From: Oxynema aestuarii AP17
Lineage (GTDB): Bacteria; Cyanobacteriota; Cyanobacteriia; Cyanobacteriales; Laspinemataceae
Assembly (NCBI RefSeq): GCF_012295525.1
Contig: NZ_CP051167.1
Span: forward strand, 1,550,001 to 1,614,000
Direction: 5' to 3'
DNA length: 64,000 nt
Positions 46,203 to 55,928 of this stretch are shown one piece after another (position 1 is the stretch's first letter; the number at the start of each line of letters is the position of its first letter). The position numbers were made by a program, and so were the translations under genes. The notes beneath the pieces were generated by a model. The model searched no databases and was not told the DNA's origin. It saw nothing but the letters and a program-made list of their open reading frames with translations.

Positions 46203-47897
46203 ATGTTTTCGGATTCATTTCCTTGGTTAACCACCATTTTCGCCATTCCTCTCATTGCCGCCTGCGCGATCCCGATAATCCCCGATCGCGATGGCAAGGT
46301 ACTGCGCTGGTACGCCTGTGGCGTGGCGATCGCCGATTTCGCCCTCATGTGCCTGGTTTTTTGGCAAAATTACGACCCCCTACTCTCCAGCTTTCAAATT
46401 GTCGAGAAATATAGCTGGATTCCCGAACTCGGGATTAACTGGGCCGTCTCCGTCGATGGAATCTCCATGCCTCTGGTTCTCCTCGCCGGATTCGTCACCA
46501 GCATGTCCCTCCTCTCCGCGTGGCAATTAGACCGCAAGCCGCGCATGTTCTACTTCCTCATGTTGGTCTTATACGCCGCACAAGTCGGGGTCTTCATCGC
46601 CCAAGACTTGCTGCTGTTCTTCATCATGTGGGAACTCGAACTCGTCCCGGTCTACTTACTCGTCTGCATTTGGGGCGGTCCCAAACGGCAGTACGCCGCG
46701 ACTAAGTTCTTACTCTACACCGCCGCCGCCTCGATCTTCATCCTGATCGCCGCCCTCGGTTTAGCCCTCTCCAGTGGCGGTCCGATCACCTTTGACATCG
46801 CCGAACTGGGACTGAGCAACTTTCCCCTCGCCCTCGAAATTCCGCTCTATCTCGGCTTGCTGGTCGCGTTCGGCGTCAAGCTCGCCGCTTTCCCCTTCCA
46901 TACTTGGCTTCCTGACGCCCACGGCGAAGCTTCTGCCCCGGTTTCGACGATTTTGGCCGGAGTGCTGCTCAAGATGGGTGCCTACGGCTTGCTGCGGTTC
47001 AATATGGGCCTACTTGCCGACGCCCATGTTTATTTTGCGCCCGTGTTAGTCACCCTCGGCGCGGTCAATATCGTCTATGGGGCTTTAAGTTCGTTTGCGC
47101 AAACCAATATGAAACGGCGTTTGGCTTATTCGTCGGTTTCTCATATGGGATTCGTGTTGATCGGGATCGGTTCGTTCACCGATTTGGGGGTGAATGGGGC
47201 GATGCTGCAAATGCTGTCTCACGGTTTAATTGCCTCGGTGTTATTCTTCCTGACCGGGGTCACCTACGATCGCACCCAAACGATGACGATGAAAGATATG
47301 GGTGGGATCGGTTTGCTGATGCCAAAAGTTTTCGCCCTCTACAGTATGGGCGCCATGGCGTCGGTGGCCCTGCCGGGATTGAGCGGTTTTGCGAGTGAAG
47401 TGGCGGTGTTTATCGGGATTGCTACCAGCGATTTCTACAGCGTTAGCTTCCGAATGGCGATCGTCTTCCTCGGTGCAGTCGGGGTGATTCTGACGCCGAT
47501 TTACATGCTTTCGATGGTCCGCCAGGTCTTTTACGGTTCGTTCTACGGGTCTCAGGCTATCCCCTCGTGCGATCTGACCGATCCCGAGTTACGCAAAGAT
47601 TTTATGGAAAACCAAGCGGCGGTTTGTTTCGGGACGAATTGTGTTTTACCGGGAGAAGCCGGATTCGGAGACAGTCGCCCCCGCGAGGTGGCGATCGCCG
47701 TATGTTTCTTGGTGTTGAGTTTGGGGATCGGTTGTTATCCGAAGTTAGCCATGCAGGTGTACGATACGACGACCGTCGCGATTAACGGTCAAGTGACCCA
47801 AGCTTATACCGAATTCCGCCAGCATTCCGCGATCGCGATCGGCGATTCGTCCACGGCGCCATCGTTTAAAAAAGTGGCAGAATTAACGCGCGATTAA
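46203..47897 (+). CDS. ndhD: NAD(P)H-quinone oxidoreductase subunit 4 (NdhD family)
   Basis: About 564 residues have many membrane helices and the NuoM/NdhD motifs: [20 protein letters not shown] with the proton-channel Glu, [39 protein letters not shown] and [18 protein letters not shown]. It is one of the proton-pumping antiporter-like subunits of cyanobacterial NDH-1 in the thylakoid. The start at 46203 ([11 protein letters not shown]) matches NdhD better than the TTG at 46179. The D-type (D1/D2 respiratory or D3/D4 CO2-uptake) cannot be fixed by eye; no ndhF or cup gene is adjacent, which fits D1/D2 better. Confidence 0.93.
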   Translation: MFSDSFPWLTTIFAIPLIAACAIPIIPDRDGKVLRWYACGVAIADFALMCLVFWQNYDPLLSSFQIVEKYSWIPELGINWAVSVDGISMPLVLLAGFVTSMSLLSAWQLDRKPRMFYFLMLVLYAAQVGVFIAQDLLLFFIMWELELVPVYLLVCIWGGPKRQYAATKFLLYTAAASIFILIAALGLALSSGGPITFDIAELGLSNFPLALEIPLYLGLLVAFGVKLAAFPFHTWLPDAHGEASAPVSTILAGVLLKMGAYGLLRFNMGLLADAHVYFAPVLVTLGAVNIVYGALSSFAQTNMKRRLAYSSVSHMGFVLIGIGSFTDLGVNGAMLQMLSHGLIASVLFFLTGVTYDRTQTMTMKDMGGIGLLMPKVFALYSMGAMASVALPGLSGFASEVAVFIGIATSDFYSVSFRMAIVFLGAVGVILTPIYMLSMVRQVFYGSFYGSQAIPSCDLTDPELRKDFMENQAAVCFGTNCVLPGEAGFGDSRPREVAIAVCFLVLSLGIGCYPKLAMQVYDTTTVAINGQVTQAYTEFRQHSAIAIGDSSTAPSFKKVAELTRD

Positions 47898-48177
47898 GAT
47901 TATCTGTCTAAGAGTCATTCCCCCGGTTTCTCCATTATTTGTCCCGCGATATCGAGGACGAGGTTAGAGAAACTGGGGGTTTTTGTTGGATGGGGTTTAA
48001 AAGTGTTGAATTGCATAACAAAATACCAATTCCAAACCGAATCCCAACAAAGCGGTTGAATTTCAGGGTGGAATTGGCAAATGAATTGTGTATGACTATG
48101 AAAAGGCGATCGCCGTTCAATCAAGAAAATTGGCCGCACTACGGTCAACCCTTATTTCAACCCTTGAAAGAAATCAT

Positions 48178-49353
48178 TTATTCTGACTTTTTGATTTTTT
48201 TATTGGGTAATTCAGTTTCTGGTTCAGACTCATCTTCTGATTCAGATTCATCGGAACTCAATTCAGTCGCTAACTCACCTTTTTGTTTTTTCTGATAATA
48301 TTGCTCAAGAGTAAATTCTTCTATGTCCCAATCTCCATCATAAGGTTTTCCACGTTTGCCACTCTTTTTAATATTAGTATTTGCCGGAAGCACTTGGGCA
48401 TTAAAATAAAAATTTGTACCCCCTTCAGATTTTGCAGTAATGTGATCGATGTGAGGAACACGAGAAGAATCTAATCCATTTAACGGAGTGATACCATCAT
48501 TATCCGAAATAATTGAATTCTGACCGTAGTATTTTTTATTCGCTTGATAAATCAAGTCTTTTTGAGCCTGTGTAAATTCTTGATACCTTCCAATTTTAAA
48601 GTTTTCTTCTTCTTTTAATAAGTCTTTATAAGCAGGTAAAGAGGTAACAGGTTCCTTTTTTTGGTCAGTTTTGTTATTCTTAGAAATATTATCGCGGGCG
48701 GAAATGACGGCAGCATTAGCAAAGCTATTAGTTCCCCCCTTGGATTTAGGAAATCGGTGATCGATATGTGGTGTTATCGTCGTATCTTGCTTCTCTAATA
48801 TTTTTGGATCGGACTCATCGTCAGAATGAATTTTTCCATCTTTATAATACTTTTTGTTGACCTCATAAATCTTACTAGCTTGATCGGAGGTAAACAGTTT
48901 TTGACTGTGTTCTCCAATCGTATGTTTCTTTTGCTCGTCTAAAAGTTCTTTGCTATAAATTGTTGCATTTTTGGCATCTTTATAAGTAGCGAAATCGCTA
49001 TACGAATATCTTTGGATAACTGGACGAGCTTGAGTTATGCGTGGCAAAGAAGAATCAAAAATCCGACTCAATTGACGTTGAAGCGGTGGCGGTGAGTCGG
49101 TAGCTCTCGGTGCAAAGGAAATCTGTTCGAGTTGATGTCCTTTGGATTCGAGGTTCGCCCCCGTTTCGGTCTCATCTTGGGTGTTCGTTGGCGGGGGGAA
49201 AGGACGCGATCGCAATTGATTGGCGGGCGGTTGGAATGCGACGGACGGGCGGGATAGAAATTCTCTCGGCATCGTGTTTTCCTCGGCTGAACCATCTTCG
49301 TTCAAGGTAACCGTTCTCCTCGTCAATGGCGATAGTGAAATTTGCTCACTCAT
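48178..49353 (-). CDS. Double-HNH nuclease, possible toxin/effector
   Basis: This 391-residue protein has a Pro/Arg-rich head (1-115: PPPLQRQLSRIFDSSLPRI, VIQRY) and then two tandem copies of an HNH module. Module one (154-230) reads FTSDQASKIYEVNKKYY, then PHIDHRFPKSKGGTNSFANA. Module two (260-335) reads FTQAQKDLIYQANKKYYG, then VPHIDHITAKSEGGTNFYFN. Both keep the His-x-Asp-His, GGTN and Asn-x-x-K residues of the metal site. The tail is acidic (SSDESESEDESEPETE) with KKIKK. The head has local base use and a HIP1 site; the nuclease part is AT-rich. The head recalls leader regions of contractile-injection cargo or polymorphic toxins, but that is inference. No immunity gene was recognised nearby. 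Confidence 0.7.
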   Translation of the reverse strand: MSEQISLSPLTRRTVTLNEDGSAEENTMPREFLSRPSVAFQPPANQLRSRPFPPPTNTQDETETGANLESKGHQLEQISFAPRATDSPPPLQRQLSRIFDSSLPRITQARPVIQRYSYSDFATYKDAKNATIYSKELLDEQKKHTIGEHSQKLFTSDQASKIYEVNKKYYKDGKIHSDDESDPKILEKQDTTITPHIDHRFPKSKGGTNSFANAAVISARDNISKNNKTDQKKEPVTSLPAYKDLLKEEENFKIGRYQEFTQAQKDLIYQANKKYYGQNSIISDNDGITPLNGLDSSRVPHIDHITAKSEGGTNFYFNAQVLPANTNIKKSGKRGKPYDGDWDIEEFTLEQYYQKKQKGELATELSSDESESEDESEPETELPNKKIKKSE

Positions 49354-49665
49354 TGCACCTCAACAATCAAAGTGAAGCCCGCCCAAGCATAAAGATTCGG
49401 ATATTTTTACTGCGTTGTCAACATCCCGGTTCGCAAGGCTTGCGCTCGATCGCGGGATTGTTGCCAATTTCGATCGAACTCGCGCATCAAAATTGCCGTG
49501 GAATCGTCGGGAACAGATCGCATTCTCTTTATAAATTCTCGTTATAAGTTGAAGGATCCTCGATGGTAAATTCCCGGCAAATTTTGACCGCCGACTGGGA
49601 AATTACTTTTAAAATAAAAATGCTAGATTTTAAAGAGACTGATTCGCTGGGAAAATCACTAATTT
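49354..49665. other. Divergent spacer between the HNH gene and the GNAT gene
   Basis: The 312 bases hold both promoters. The AT-rich run TTACTTTTAAAATAAAAATG at 49603-49622 is just upstream of the GNAT start. No repeat or small gene was recognised. Confidence 0.35.
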
Positions 49666-50217
49666 ATGATGACGTTTAGGGAGGCGATCGCCGCCGATCG
49701 CGCGGCGATTATCGAGATTCACAATCAGAATGTGCGCGATCGCTACGGCGGGAACGATCGCGGTTTCCTGTTGACGACGATTAGTGAAGCGGAACTTTTA
49801 ACCAAGATCGATGGCGGTACTCGCTATTTTACAGCGATCGACGAGGGCGATCGCGCGGTGGGCTTTTTAGCCCTTTCTCAACCGCAGATCCCCGTCGAAT
49901 TTTTAGAAGAAGTGCTTGAGGATAGCGCGTATCAAACCCCTATTCTCAGCGACAGGCATTTTTATATTCAAACGGTTGCGACGCGCATCGATAGGATGGG
50001 ACGAGGAATCGGTCAATTTATTTATCAATCTCTTTACCGAGAATTTCCCCATGCTTTTTTCACGGCGTTTATTGTCACTAAACCGATGAGTAACGATCGC
50101 TCGATCGCGTTTCACCAGAAACAAGGATTTCGGCAAATTGGTTGTCTGCGGCGCGATCGTTTTCTGGATTGGGAAAACTACGAAAGTCTTCTCATGTTTA
50201 AAGCGGTTGAGGGATAA
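49666..50217 (+). CDS. GNAT-family N-acetyltransferase
   Basis: The 183-residue protein has the GNAT fold: an N-terminal strand-helix (TFREAIAADRAAIIEIHNQN), a beta core (AVGFLALSQPQIPVEF), the acetyl-CoA loop ATRIDRMGRGIGQFIYQSL, and the C-terminal motif SIAFHQKQGFRQIG. It transfers acetyl groups from acetyl-CoA to an amine that cannot be predicted. Either of two adjacent ATGs at 49666 and 49669 may be used. The sequence is rich in HIP1 octamers, so it has long been in this genome. It is divergent from the HNH gene. Confidence 0.85.
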   Translation: MMTFREAIAADRAAIIEIHNQNVRDRYGGNDRGFLLTTISEAELLTKIDGGTRYFTAIDEGDRAVGFLALSQPQIPVEFLEEVLEDSAYQTPILSDRHFYIQTVATRIDRMGRGIGQFIYQSLYREFPHAFFTAFIVTKPMSNDRSIAFHQKQGFRQIGCLRRDRFLDWENYESLLMFKAVEG

Positions 50218-50619
50218 AATAGGCTGAGGGAGGCGATCGCCCGACGCCTCACTTATACTTATTTTTGTGACTTAAGGCGATCGGCGATCCTCCTTTGCAG
50301 TCGCTACGCGATCGCCCGTACCCCGGGAAGCAAGCACGAGGAGTTGGCGATCGCGATTTTTCACTCTATTTTTTAATTATTGGTACGAAAGTTAAAAAAA
50401 AATAAACAAGTTTTAAATATTTTTTAAAAGATTGATAACGATCGCCCTCGCAGATGAGCTGTATTATTTCCGACTTAAAACTTTCTCTTTCCCGGCGATC
50501 GCCGGAGGAACGAAATCTAGATCGATCGCGACTTTCGCAACACAAGGGTTGAGTTAATATTTTCTTAAGAAAAACCCCTCGCAATGAGAGGGGGAGCAAC
50601 TCCCTAAGTATTGTTACTG

Positions 50620-50635
50620 TGTGACAAAAATCACA
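50620..50635. promoter_or_regulatory. CRP/SyCRP1-type binding site upstream of nifJ
   Basis: TGTGACAAAAATCACA is a perfect TGTGA-N6-TCACA, with all ten conserved bases. It lies 492 bases before the nifJ start. By chance a perfect core is expected far less than once in 64 kb. A cAMP-dependent role would fit the adenylate cyclase encoded at 8887-12285. Confidence 0.6.
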
Positions 50636-50814
50636 TAGGCGATGGCAGTTTGTCCTCAAAACCCTTGTATGGCAAAGGTTTGAACGGGGGCAGTCCGAAT
50701 TTAGGACAGTGGAAAAATCGAGAAGATCGAAACCCTCAAGATCGTTCGCCTTAGCAAGGTTTGCAGGGAGACAATCCGTTTTTTTGCTGGCCGACCGGGG
50801 GCGATCGCTTGAAT

Positions 50815-50828
50815 GTAATCCAGGTTAC
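50815..50828. promoter_or_regulatory. NtcA-type core site (GTA-N8-TAC)
   Basis: GTAATCCAGGTTAC matches the NtcA core. No TAN3T element lies at the usual 22-base distance; TATAAA follows at 50892. The core alone occurs often by chance, so this is a candidate only. Confidence 0.35.
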
Positions 50829-51127
50829 CTGAGTGGAGATGAAGTTAAGAAAGAATAAAAAAACTTCAGTCAAACGGACAATGGACTAAATTATAAATAG
50901 GCAGAAGCAACGGCTCGTTTATTCCTCAATAAATCCGTGTCATTACCAACGAGCTGAAGACGGTTGTAAAAACAACAAAGGAGTTGCTTAAATCGGCAAA
51001 GATTGCCCCGAAGTAATTGTTACTGAAACATGCAGCAGGTTTCGATCTGCATCCAAACCTGAGATTAAAGAATTTGTCTTGCGTCCCTAAGCGAACAAGA
51101 TGCAGCCACCGATAAAGGTTTACAGAT

Positions 51128-54100
51128 ATGTCTAAAAGAACCTTCGCAACGTTAGACGGAAACGAAGCCGTCGCCCGCGTTGCCTACAAGCTCAACGAAG
51201 CGATCGCCATCTATCCGATTACCCCCTCCTCGCCGATGGGCGAATGGGCCGACGCTTGGATGTCCGAAGGGCGTCCGAACCTGTGGGGAACGGTTCCCAG
51301 CGTCGTCGAAATGCAAAGTGAAGGGGGTGCGGCAGGCGCCATCCACGGAGCATTACAAGCCGGGTCGTTAACCACGACTTTCACCGCCTCACAAGGCTTG
51401 TTATTGATGATCCCCAACTTGTACAAGATCGCTGGGGAACTCACCTGCGCGGTTCTGCACGTGGCTGCGCGATCGGTCGCCGCCCAAGCCCTCTCGATTT
51501 TCGGGGATCACAGCGACGTAATGGCCACTCGCGCCACCGGATGCGGCTTGTTATGTTCCGCGTCGGTACAGGAGGCCCACGATTTCGCCCTGATCGCCCA
51601 ATCGGCGAGCTTAGAAGCGCGGGTACCGTTCATTCACTTTTTCGACGGGTTCCGAACCTCTCACGAAGTCCAAAAGATCGAACTGCTCGAAGAAAGTGAC
51701 TTGCGATCGCTCATCAACGACGATCGCGTGTTAGAACACCGCCAACGGGGCTTAACCCCCGATCGCCCGGTCCTACGCGGTACCGCCCAAAACCCCGACG
51801 TGTTCTTCCAAGCCCGGGAAAGCGTCAATCCCTTCTATAGTCAATGCCCGGATCTCGTCCAGGCGGCGATGGACAAATTCGCCGAACTCACCGGGCGTCG
51901 CTACCAACTGTTTGAATATCACGGCGCCCCCGATGCCGAGCGCGTCGTCATCCTGATGGGATCGGGCTGCGAAACCGCCCACGAAACCATCGACGCGCTC
52001 AACGCCGCCGGGGAAAAAGTCGGCGCGATCAAAGTGCGCCTCTACCGTCCTCTCGACATGAAACGGCTGGTCGCCGCCCTACCGAAGACGGTCAAGGCGA
52101 TCGCCGTTCTCGATCGCACCAAAGAACCCGGATCCAGTGGCGAACCGTTGTATCTCGACGTGATTACCGCCTTACACGAAGAATGGACCGGGGAGAGCCT
52201 GCCTAAAGTGGTCGGCGGACGCTACGGCTTGTCCTCGAAAGAGTTCAACCCGGCTATGGTCAAAGGGGTGCTCGACAACCTCAGCCAAGCCCAACCGAAA
52301 AACCACTTCACCATCGGCATCAACGACGACCTCACCCAGACCTCCTTACCCTACGATCCGGCCTTTTCGACCGAACCGGATAACGTGGTGCGCGCCATGT
52401 TCTACGGGTTGGGGGCCGATGGTACCGTCGGTGCGAACAAAAACTCGATCAAAATTATCGGCGAAGATACGGACAACTACGCCCAAGGATATTTTGTTTA
52501 CGACTCCAAAAAATCCGGCGCGGTCACCGTCTCTCACCTGCGTTTCGGCCCGCAGTTGATTCGATCTACCTACTTGATCGATCGCGCGAACTTCGTCGGT
52601 TGCCACCAATGGACGTTCTTAGAAAAACTCGACGTCCTCAACGCCGCAGCCGAGGGCGCGACCTTCCTGCTCAACAGCCCTTACGGCCCGGAGGAAGTCT
52701 GGGATCGACTGCCGATCGAAATTCAAGAAGCGATCGTGCGCAAAGGCTTGAAATTCTACGTCATCGACGCGACCAAAGTAGCGCGCGAAAGCGGCATGGG
52801 CGGGCGGATCAACACGATCATGCAAGTCTGTTTCTTCGCCCTGGCGGGGGTTTTGGAGAAAGACGAGGCGATCGCCCATATCAAGAAGGCGATCGAGAAA
52901 ACCTACGGTAAAAAAGGTAAAGAAGTGGTTCGCATGAACCTCAAAGCCGTAGACAACACCCTCGACAACCTCTTTGAAGTCAAAGTCGGTCAAGCCAACA
53001 GCCCGATTCACCGCCTCCCCGCGATCCCGCCGGAAGCACCCCCATTCGTGCGCGACGTCGAAGGAAAAATGCTCGTCAAAGAAGGCGACGTCCTCCCGGT
53101 CAGCGTCCTGCCGTGCGATGGCACTTATCCCACCGGAACCTCGCAATGGGAAAAACGCAACGTGGCGATGGATATCCCGATCTGGGATCCGGACGTTTGC
53201 GTGCAGTGCGGCAAATGTATCGCCGTCTGTCCTCACGCGACGATCCGAGGCAAAGTCTACGATCCGTCGGCGTTGGACGGCGCCCCGGAAGGCTTCCCGT
53301 CGGCCCAGACGAAAGATAAAGCCTTTAGCGGCACTCAATTTACGATTCAAGTCGCCCCGGAAGATTGCACCGGATGCGGGGTTTGCGTCGATGTCTGTCC
53401 GGCGAAAAATAAATCGATGCCCTCGCGCAAAGCGATCAATATGGAACCCCAACCCGCTTTACGGGAACGGGAACGCGATCGCTGGAACTTCTTCTCTCAC
53501 TTGCCGAGTCCCGATCGCCGATCCCTCGACTCGGAACGCCTGCGCCAACAACAGTTACAAGAACCCCTGTTCGAGTTCTCCGGCGCTTGTGCGGGTTGCG
53601 GCGAAACGCCCTACCTGAAAATGCTCAGCCAGTTATTCGGCGATCGCTCCTTAATCGCCAACGCCACCGGATGTTCCTCGATTTACGGCGGCAACTTACC
53701 CACCACCCCGTGGGCGCAAAACGCCGACGGTCGCGGTCCGGCGTGGTCGAACAGCTTGTTTGAAGATAACGCCGAATTCGGTCTCGGCTTCCGGATCTCG
53801 ATCGACAAACACACCCAATTCGCCCTCGAATTAGTGCAGAAATTGGCTCCAGAAATCGGCGAAGAACTCGCACGGGCGATCGTTACTGCCGAACAAAAAG
53901 ACGAAGCCGACATCTGGGAACAACGGGAACGAGTCGCCCAGTTGAAACAAAAACTGCAAGGGAACGACTCCCCCGACGCCAAACAACTGCTTTCCCTCGC
54001 CGACTATTTAGTTAAAAAATGCGTCTGGATTGTCGGCGGTGACGGTTGGGCTTACGATATCGGCTACGGCGGCTTAGATCACGTCATTGCAAGCGGTCGC

Positions 54101-54691
54101 AACGTCAATATCTTGGTCATGGATACCGAGGTGTATTCCAACACGGGCGGTCAGTCGTCGAAAGCCACCCCACGGGGTGCCGTCGCTAAATTCGCGGCAG
54201 GCGGTAAACCCGCACCCAAGAAAGACCTCGGCTTGATGGCGATGACCTACGGTAACGTCTACGTCGCCAGCGTCGCCATGGGTGCCCGGGACGAACACAC
54301 CCTCAAAGCCTTCTTGGAAGCGGAAGCCTATGACGGACCGTCGTTAATTATCGCCTATTCTCACTGTATCGCCCACGGTATCAACATGAGTACGGCGATG
54401 ACTCACCAGAAAAATATGGTGGAAGCCGGACGCTGGTTGTTATACCGTTACCATCCCGATGCGGTGAAAGAAGGGCAAAATCCCTTACATCTGGATATGC
54501 GATCGCCCAAGAAAACTGTCGAGGCGTCGATGTATGCAGAAAACCGCTTCAAGATGCTCACCAAGACTAAACCAGCCGATGCCAAACGCTTGTTAGCAGA
54601 AGCGCAAGACGACGTGAGCAAACGCTGGGCAATGTACGAGTATCTCGCCTCCCGTCAAGTGAACGGCAATGGCGCGCATACGGAGGAATAG
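51128..54691 (+). CDS. nifJ: Pyruvate:ferredoxin (flavodoxin) oxidoreductase
   Basis: The 1187-residue protein is a complete single-chain PFOR. The pyrimidine-binding domain starts FATLDGNEAVARVAYKLNEA and is followed by IYPITPSSPMGEWAD. The ferredoxin-like domain has CVQCGKCIAVCPHATI and CTGCGVCVDVCPAK for two 4Fe-4S clusters. The third cluster and the TPP domain begin at CAGCGETPYLK and include VMDTEVYSNTGGQSSK. It converts pyruvate and CoA to acetyl-CoA and CO2, reducing ferredoxin, in fermentation or under mixotrophic conditions. No nif cluster is seen, so a fermentative role is more likely than nitrogenase supply. A DHOD-like gene follows. Confidence 0.97.
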   Translation: MSKRTFATLDGNEAVARVAYKLNEAIAIYPITPSSPMGEWADAWMSEGRPNLWGTVPSVVEMQSEGGAAGAIHGALQAGSLTTTFTASQGLLLMIPNLYKIAGELTCAVLHVAARSVAAQALSIFGDHSDVMATRATGCGLLCSASVQEAHDFALIAQSASLEARVPFIHFFDGFRTSHEVQKIELLEESDLRSLINDDRVLEHRQRGLTPDRPVLRGTAQNPDVFFQARESVNPFYSQCPDLVQAAMDKFAELTGRRYQLFEYHGAPDAERVVILMGSGCETAHETIDALNAAGEKVGAIKVRLYRPLDMKRLVAALPKTVKAIAVLDRTKEPGSSGEPLYLDVITALHEEWTGESLPKVVGGRYGLSSKEFNPAMVKGVLDNLSQAQPKNHFTIGINDDLTQTSLPYDPAFSTEPDNVVRAMFYGLGADGTVGANKNSIKIIGEDTDNYAQGYFVYDSKKSGAVTVSHLRFGPQLIRSTYLIDRANFVGCHQWTFLEKLDVLNAAAEGATFLLNSPYGPEEVWDRLPIEIQEAIVRKGLKFYVIDATKVARESGMGGRINTIMQVCFFALAGVLEKDEAIAHIKKAIEKTYGKKGKEVVRMNLKAVDNTLDNLFEVKVGQANSPIHRLPAIPPEAPPFVRDVEGKMLVKEGDVLPVSVLPCDGTYPTGTSQWEKRNVAMDIPIWDPDVCVQCGKCIAVCPHATIRGKVYDPSALDGAPEGFPSAQTKDKAFSGTQFTIQVAPEDCTGCGVCVDVCPAKNKSMPSRKAINMEPQPALRERERDRWNFFSHLPSPDRRSLDSERLRQQQLQEPLFEFSGACAGCGETPYLKMLSQLFGDRSLIANATGCSSIYGGNLPTTPWAQNADGRGPAWSNSLFEDNAEFGLGFRISIDKHTQFALELVQKLAPEIGEELARAIVTAEQKDEADIWEQRERVAQLKQKLQGNDSPDAKQLLSLADYLVKKCVWIVGGDGWAYDIGYGGLDHVIASGRNVNILVMDTEVYSNTGGQSSKATPRGAVAKFAAGGKPAPKKDLGLMAMTYGNVYVASVAMGARDEHTLKAFLEAEAYDGPSLIIAYSHCIAHGINMSTAMTHQKNMVEAGRWLLYRYHPDAVKEGQNPLHLDMRSPKKTVEASMYAENRFKMLTKTKPADAKRLLAEAQDDVSKRWAMYEYLASRQVNGNGAHTEE

Positions 54692-54751
54692 GGAATCGAG
54701 AATAGGGAATTGGGGAACTTGAGTGCTTCCCCATTCCCGACTCTCTGACTG

Positions 54752-54768
54752 GCGGGCAAAATGCCCGC
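54752..54768. repeat. GCGGGCA-AAA-TGCCCGC hairpin
   Basis: Perfect seven-base stem with a three-base loop, then ACTACGG, between nifJ and the next gene. It lacks a T run, so it is not a classical terminator and may be one of the dispersed hairpins. Confidence 0.5.
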
Positions 54769-54800
54769 ACTACGGAGGCTTATACTAAGGACAATTAACA

Positions 54801-55817
54801 ATGGATCTGACCACCACTTATTTAGGCTTGACGCTGCGATCGCCTCTCGTTCCTTCCGCAGCCGCTCCTTTAACGGAACATATCGATAATGTCAAAAAAC
54901 TGGAGGATGCGGGGGCAGGCGCGATCGTCCTTCATTCCCTCTTTGAAGAACAACTTCTGCGCGAAAAATTCGAGCTTCACCATCACTTAACTTACGGTAC
55001 CGAAAGTTTTGCCGAAGCCTTAACCTATTTTCCCGAACCGGACGAGTTTCACGTCGGCCCGGAACTCTATTTAGAGCATATTCGCGAGGCGAAAAGTGCC
55101 GTTTCTATTCCGATTATTGCCAGTTTGAACGGTTACAGTCCCGGCGGTTGGGTGGAATACGCCCAATTGATGCAAGAAGCGGGAGCTGATGCTTTAGAAC
55201 TCAATGTTTATTACGTTCCCACCGATCTGAATATGTCCGGCGCCGAAGTCGAGCAGAATTATCTCAATATTTTGAGGGAAGTTAAAGCCGAAGTCTCGAT
55301 CCCCGTTGCCGTCAAACTCGGGCCGTATTTTAGCAATATGGCGAATATGGCCAAACAACTCGACGATACCGGAGCGAATGGGTTAGTTTTATTTAACCGT
55401 TTCATGCAACCGGATATTAATTTAGAGGAGTTGGAAGTCGAACCTCACGTGTTGCTCAGTACCCCCCAAGCGATGCGCTTGCCGATGCGTTGGATCGCCA
55501 TTTTATACGGCCATCTCCAAGCCGATCTCGCCTCTACAGGTGGCGTCGGTAAAGGTCACGATGCCATTAAAATGTTGATGGTCGGCGCTAAAGCAGTGCA
55601 GATTTGTTCGGTGTTATTGCGTCACGGTATCGAACATATTAGCGTTCTCGAAAACGAAATCAAACATTGGATGGAAGAGAACGAATACGAGTCCGTCGCC
55701 CAAATGCAAGGGGCGATGTCTCAACGTCACTGTCCCGACCCGAGTGCATTCGAGCGATCGCAGTACATGAAAGCGATTGAAAACTATCATTACGAACCGC
55801 ATAAGGCGATCGTCTGA
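54801..55817 (+). CDS. Dihydroorotate dehydrogenase-like flavoprotein
   Basis: This 338-residue TIM barrel resembles class 1 dihydroorotate dehydrogenase: TTTYLGLTLRSPLVPSAAAP, IIASLNGYSPGGWVEYAQLM, ADALELNVYYVP, VAVKLGPYFSNMANMAKQL, and the FMN phosphate loop STGGVGKGHDAIKMLMVGA. The catalytic Cys/Ser loop differs (NVYYVPTDLN replaces the usual NCPN), so orotate synthesis is doubtful. It starts 109 bases after nifJ on the same strand. A ferredoxin-linked redox role with PFOR is likely from the location but unproven. Confidence 0.8.
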   Translation: MDLTTTYLGLTLRSPLVPSAAAPLTEHIDNVKKLEDAGAGAIVLHSLFEEQLLREKFELHHHLTYGTESFAEALTYFPEPDEFHVGPELYLEHIREAKSAVSIPIIASLNGYSPGGWVEYAQLMQEAGADALELNVYYVPTDLNMSGAEVEQNYLNILREVKAEVSIPVAVKLGPYFSNMANMAKQLDDTGANGLVLFNRFMQPDINLEELEVEPHVLLSTPQAMRLPMRWIAILYGHLQADLASTGGVGKGHDAIKMLMVGAKAVQICSVLLRHGIEHISVLENEIKHWMEENEYESVAQMQGAMSQRHCPDPSAFERSQYMKAIENYHYEPHKAIV

Positions 55818-55858
55818 TTTTGGTTTCCGATTGGTTTTCTTAAGTCATTTGGCATCGA

Positions 55859-55903
55859 AAACCCGGTTTCTTTTACCAAAAAATGGGATGAGAAACCGGG
55901 TTT
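55859..55903. terminator. Long perfect stem-loop, terminator or dispersed repeat
   Basis: AAACCCGGTTTCT (55859-55871) pairs with AGAAACCGGGTTT (55891-55903). The stem is perfect and the loop has 19 bases. It lies between the convergent DHOD-like and PfkB genes and is followed by a short T-rich stretch on either strand. The sequence is a frequent cyanobacterial repeat. Confidence 0.6.
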
Positions 55904-55928
55904 CTATTATGGTATTTCTATGGTATTT

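Larger units (their letters stand above)
50218..51127. other. Long leader upstream of nifJ
   Basis: The 910 bases carry no supported gene; a 97-codon minus-strand frame (50366-50659) is unlike any family. They hold a perfect CRP-type site (50620), an NtcA-type core (50815), and a possible -10 element TATAAA at 50892. This size suggests complex control of nifJ. Confidence 0.5.

Noticed and set aside
47915-48295. Short frames on both strands between ndhD and the HNH gene, considered as an immunity gene
   Set aside because: One overlaps the HNH C-terminus and the other is mostly Phe/Pro/His-rich spacer; neither looks like a folded protein.
50366-50659. 97-codon minus-strand frame in the nifJ leader
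   Set aside because: Composition is HIP1 octamers read as Arg/Asp/Ser, and the frame covers the CRP site; no family likeness.
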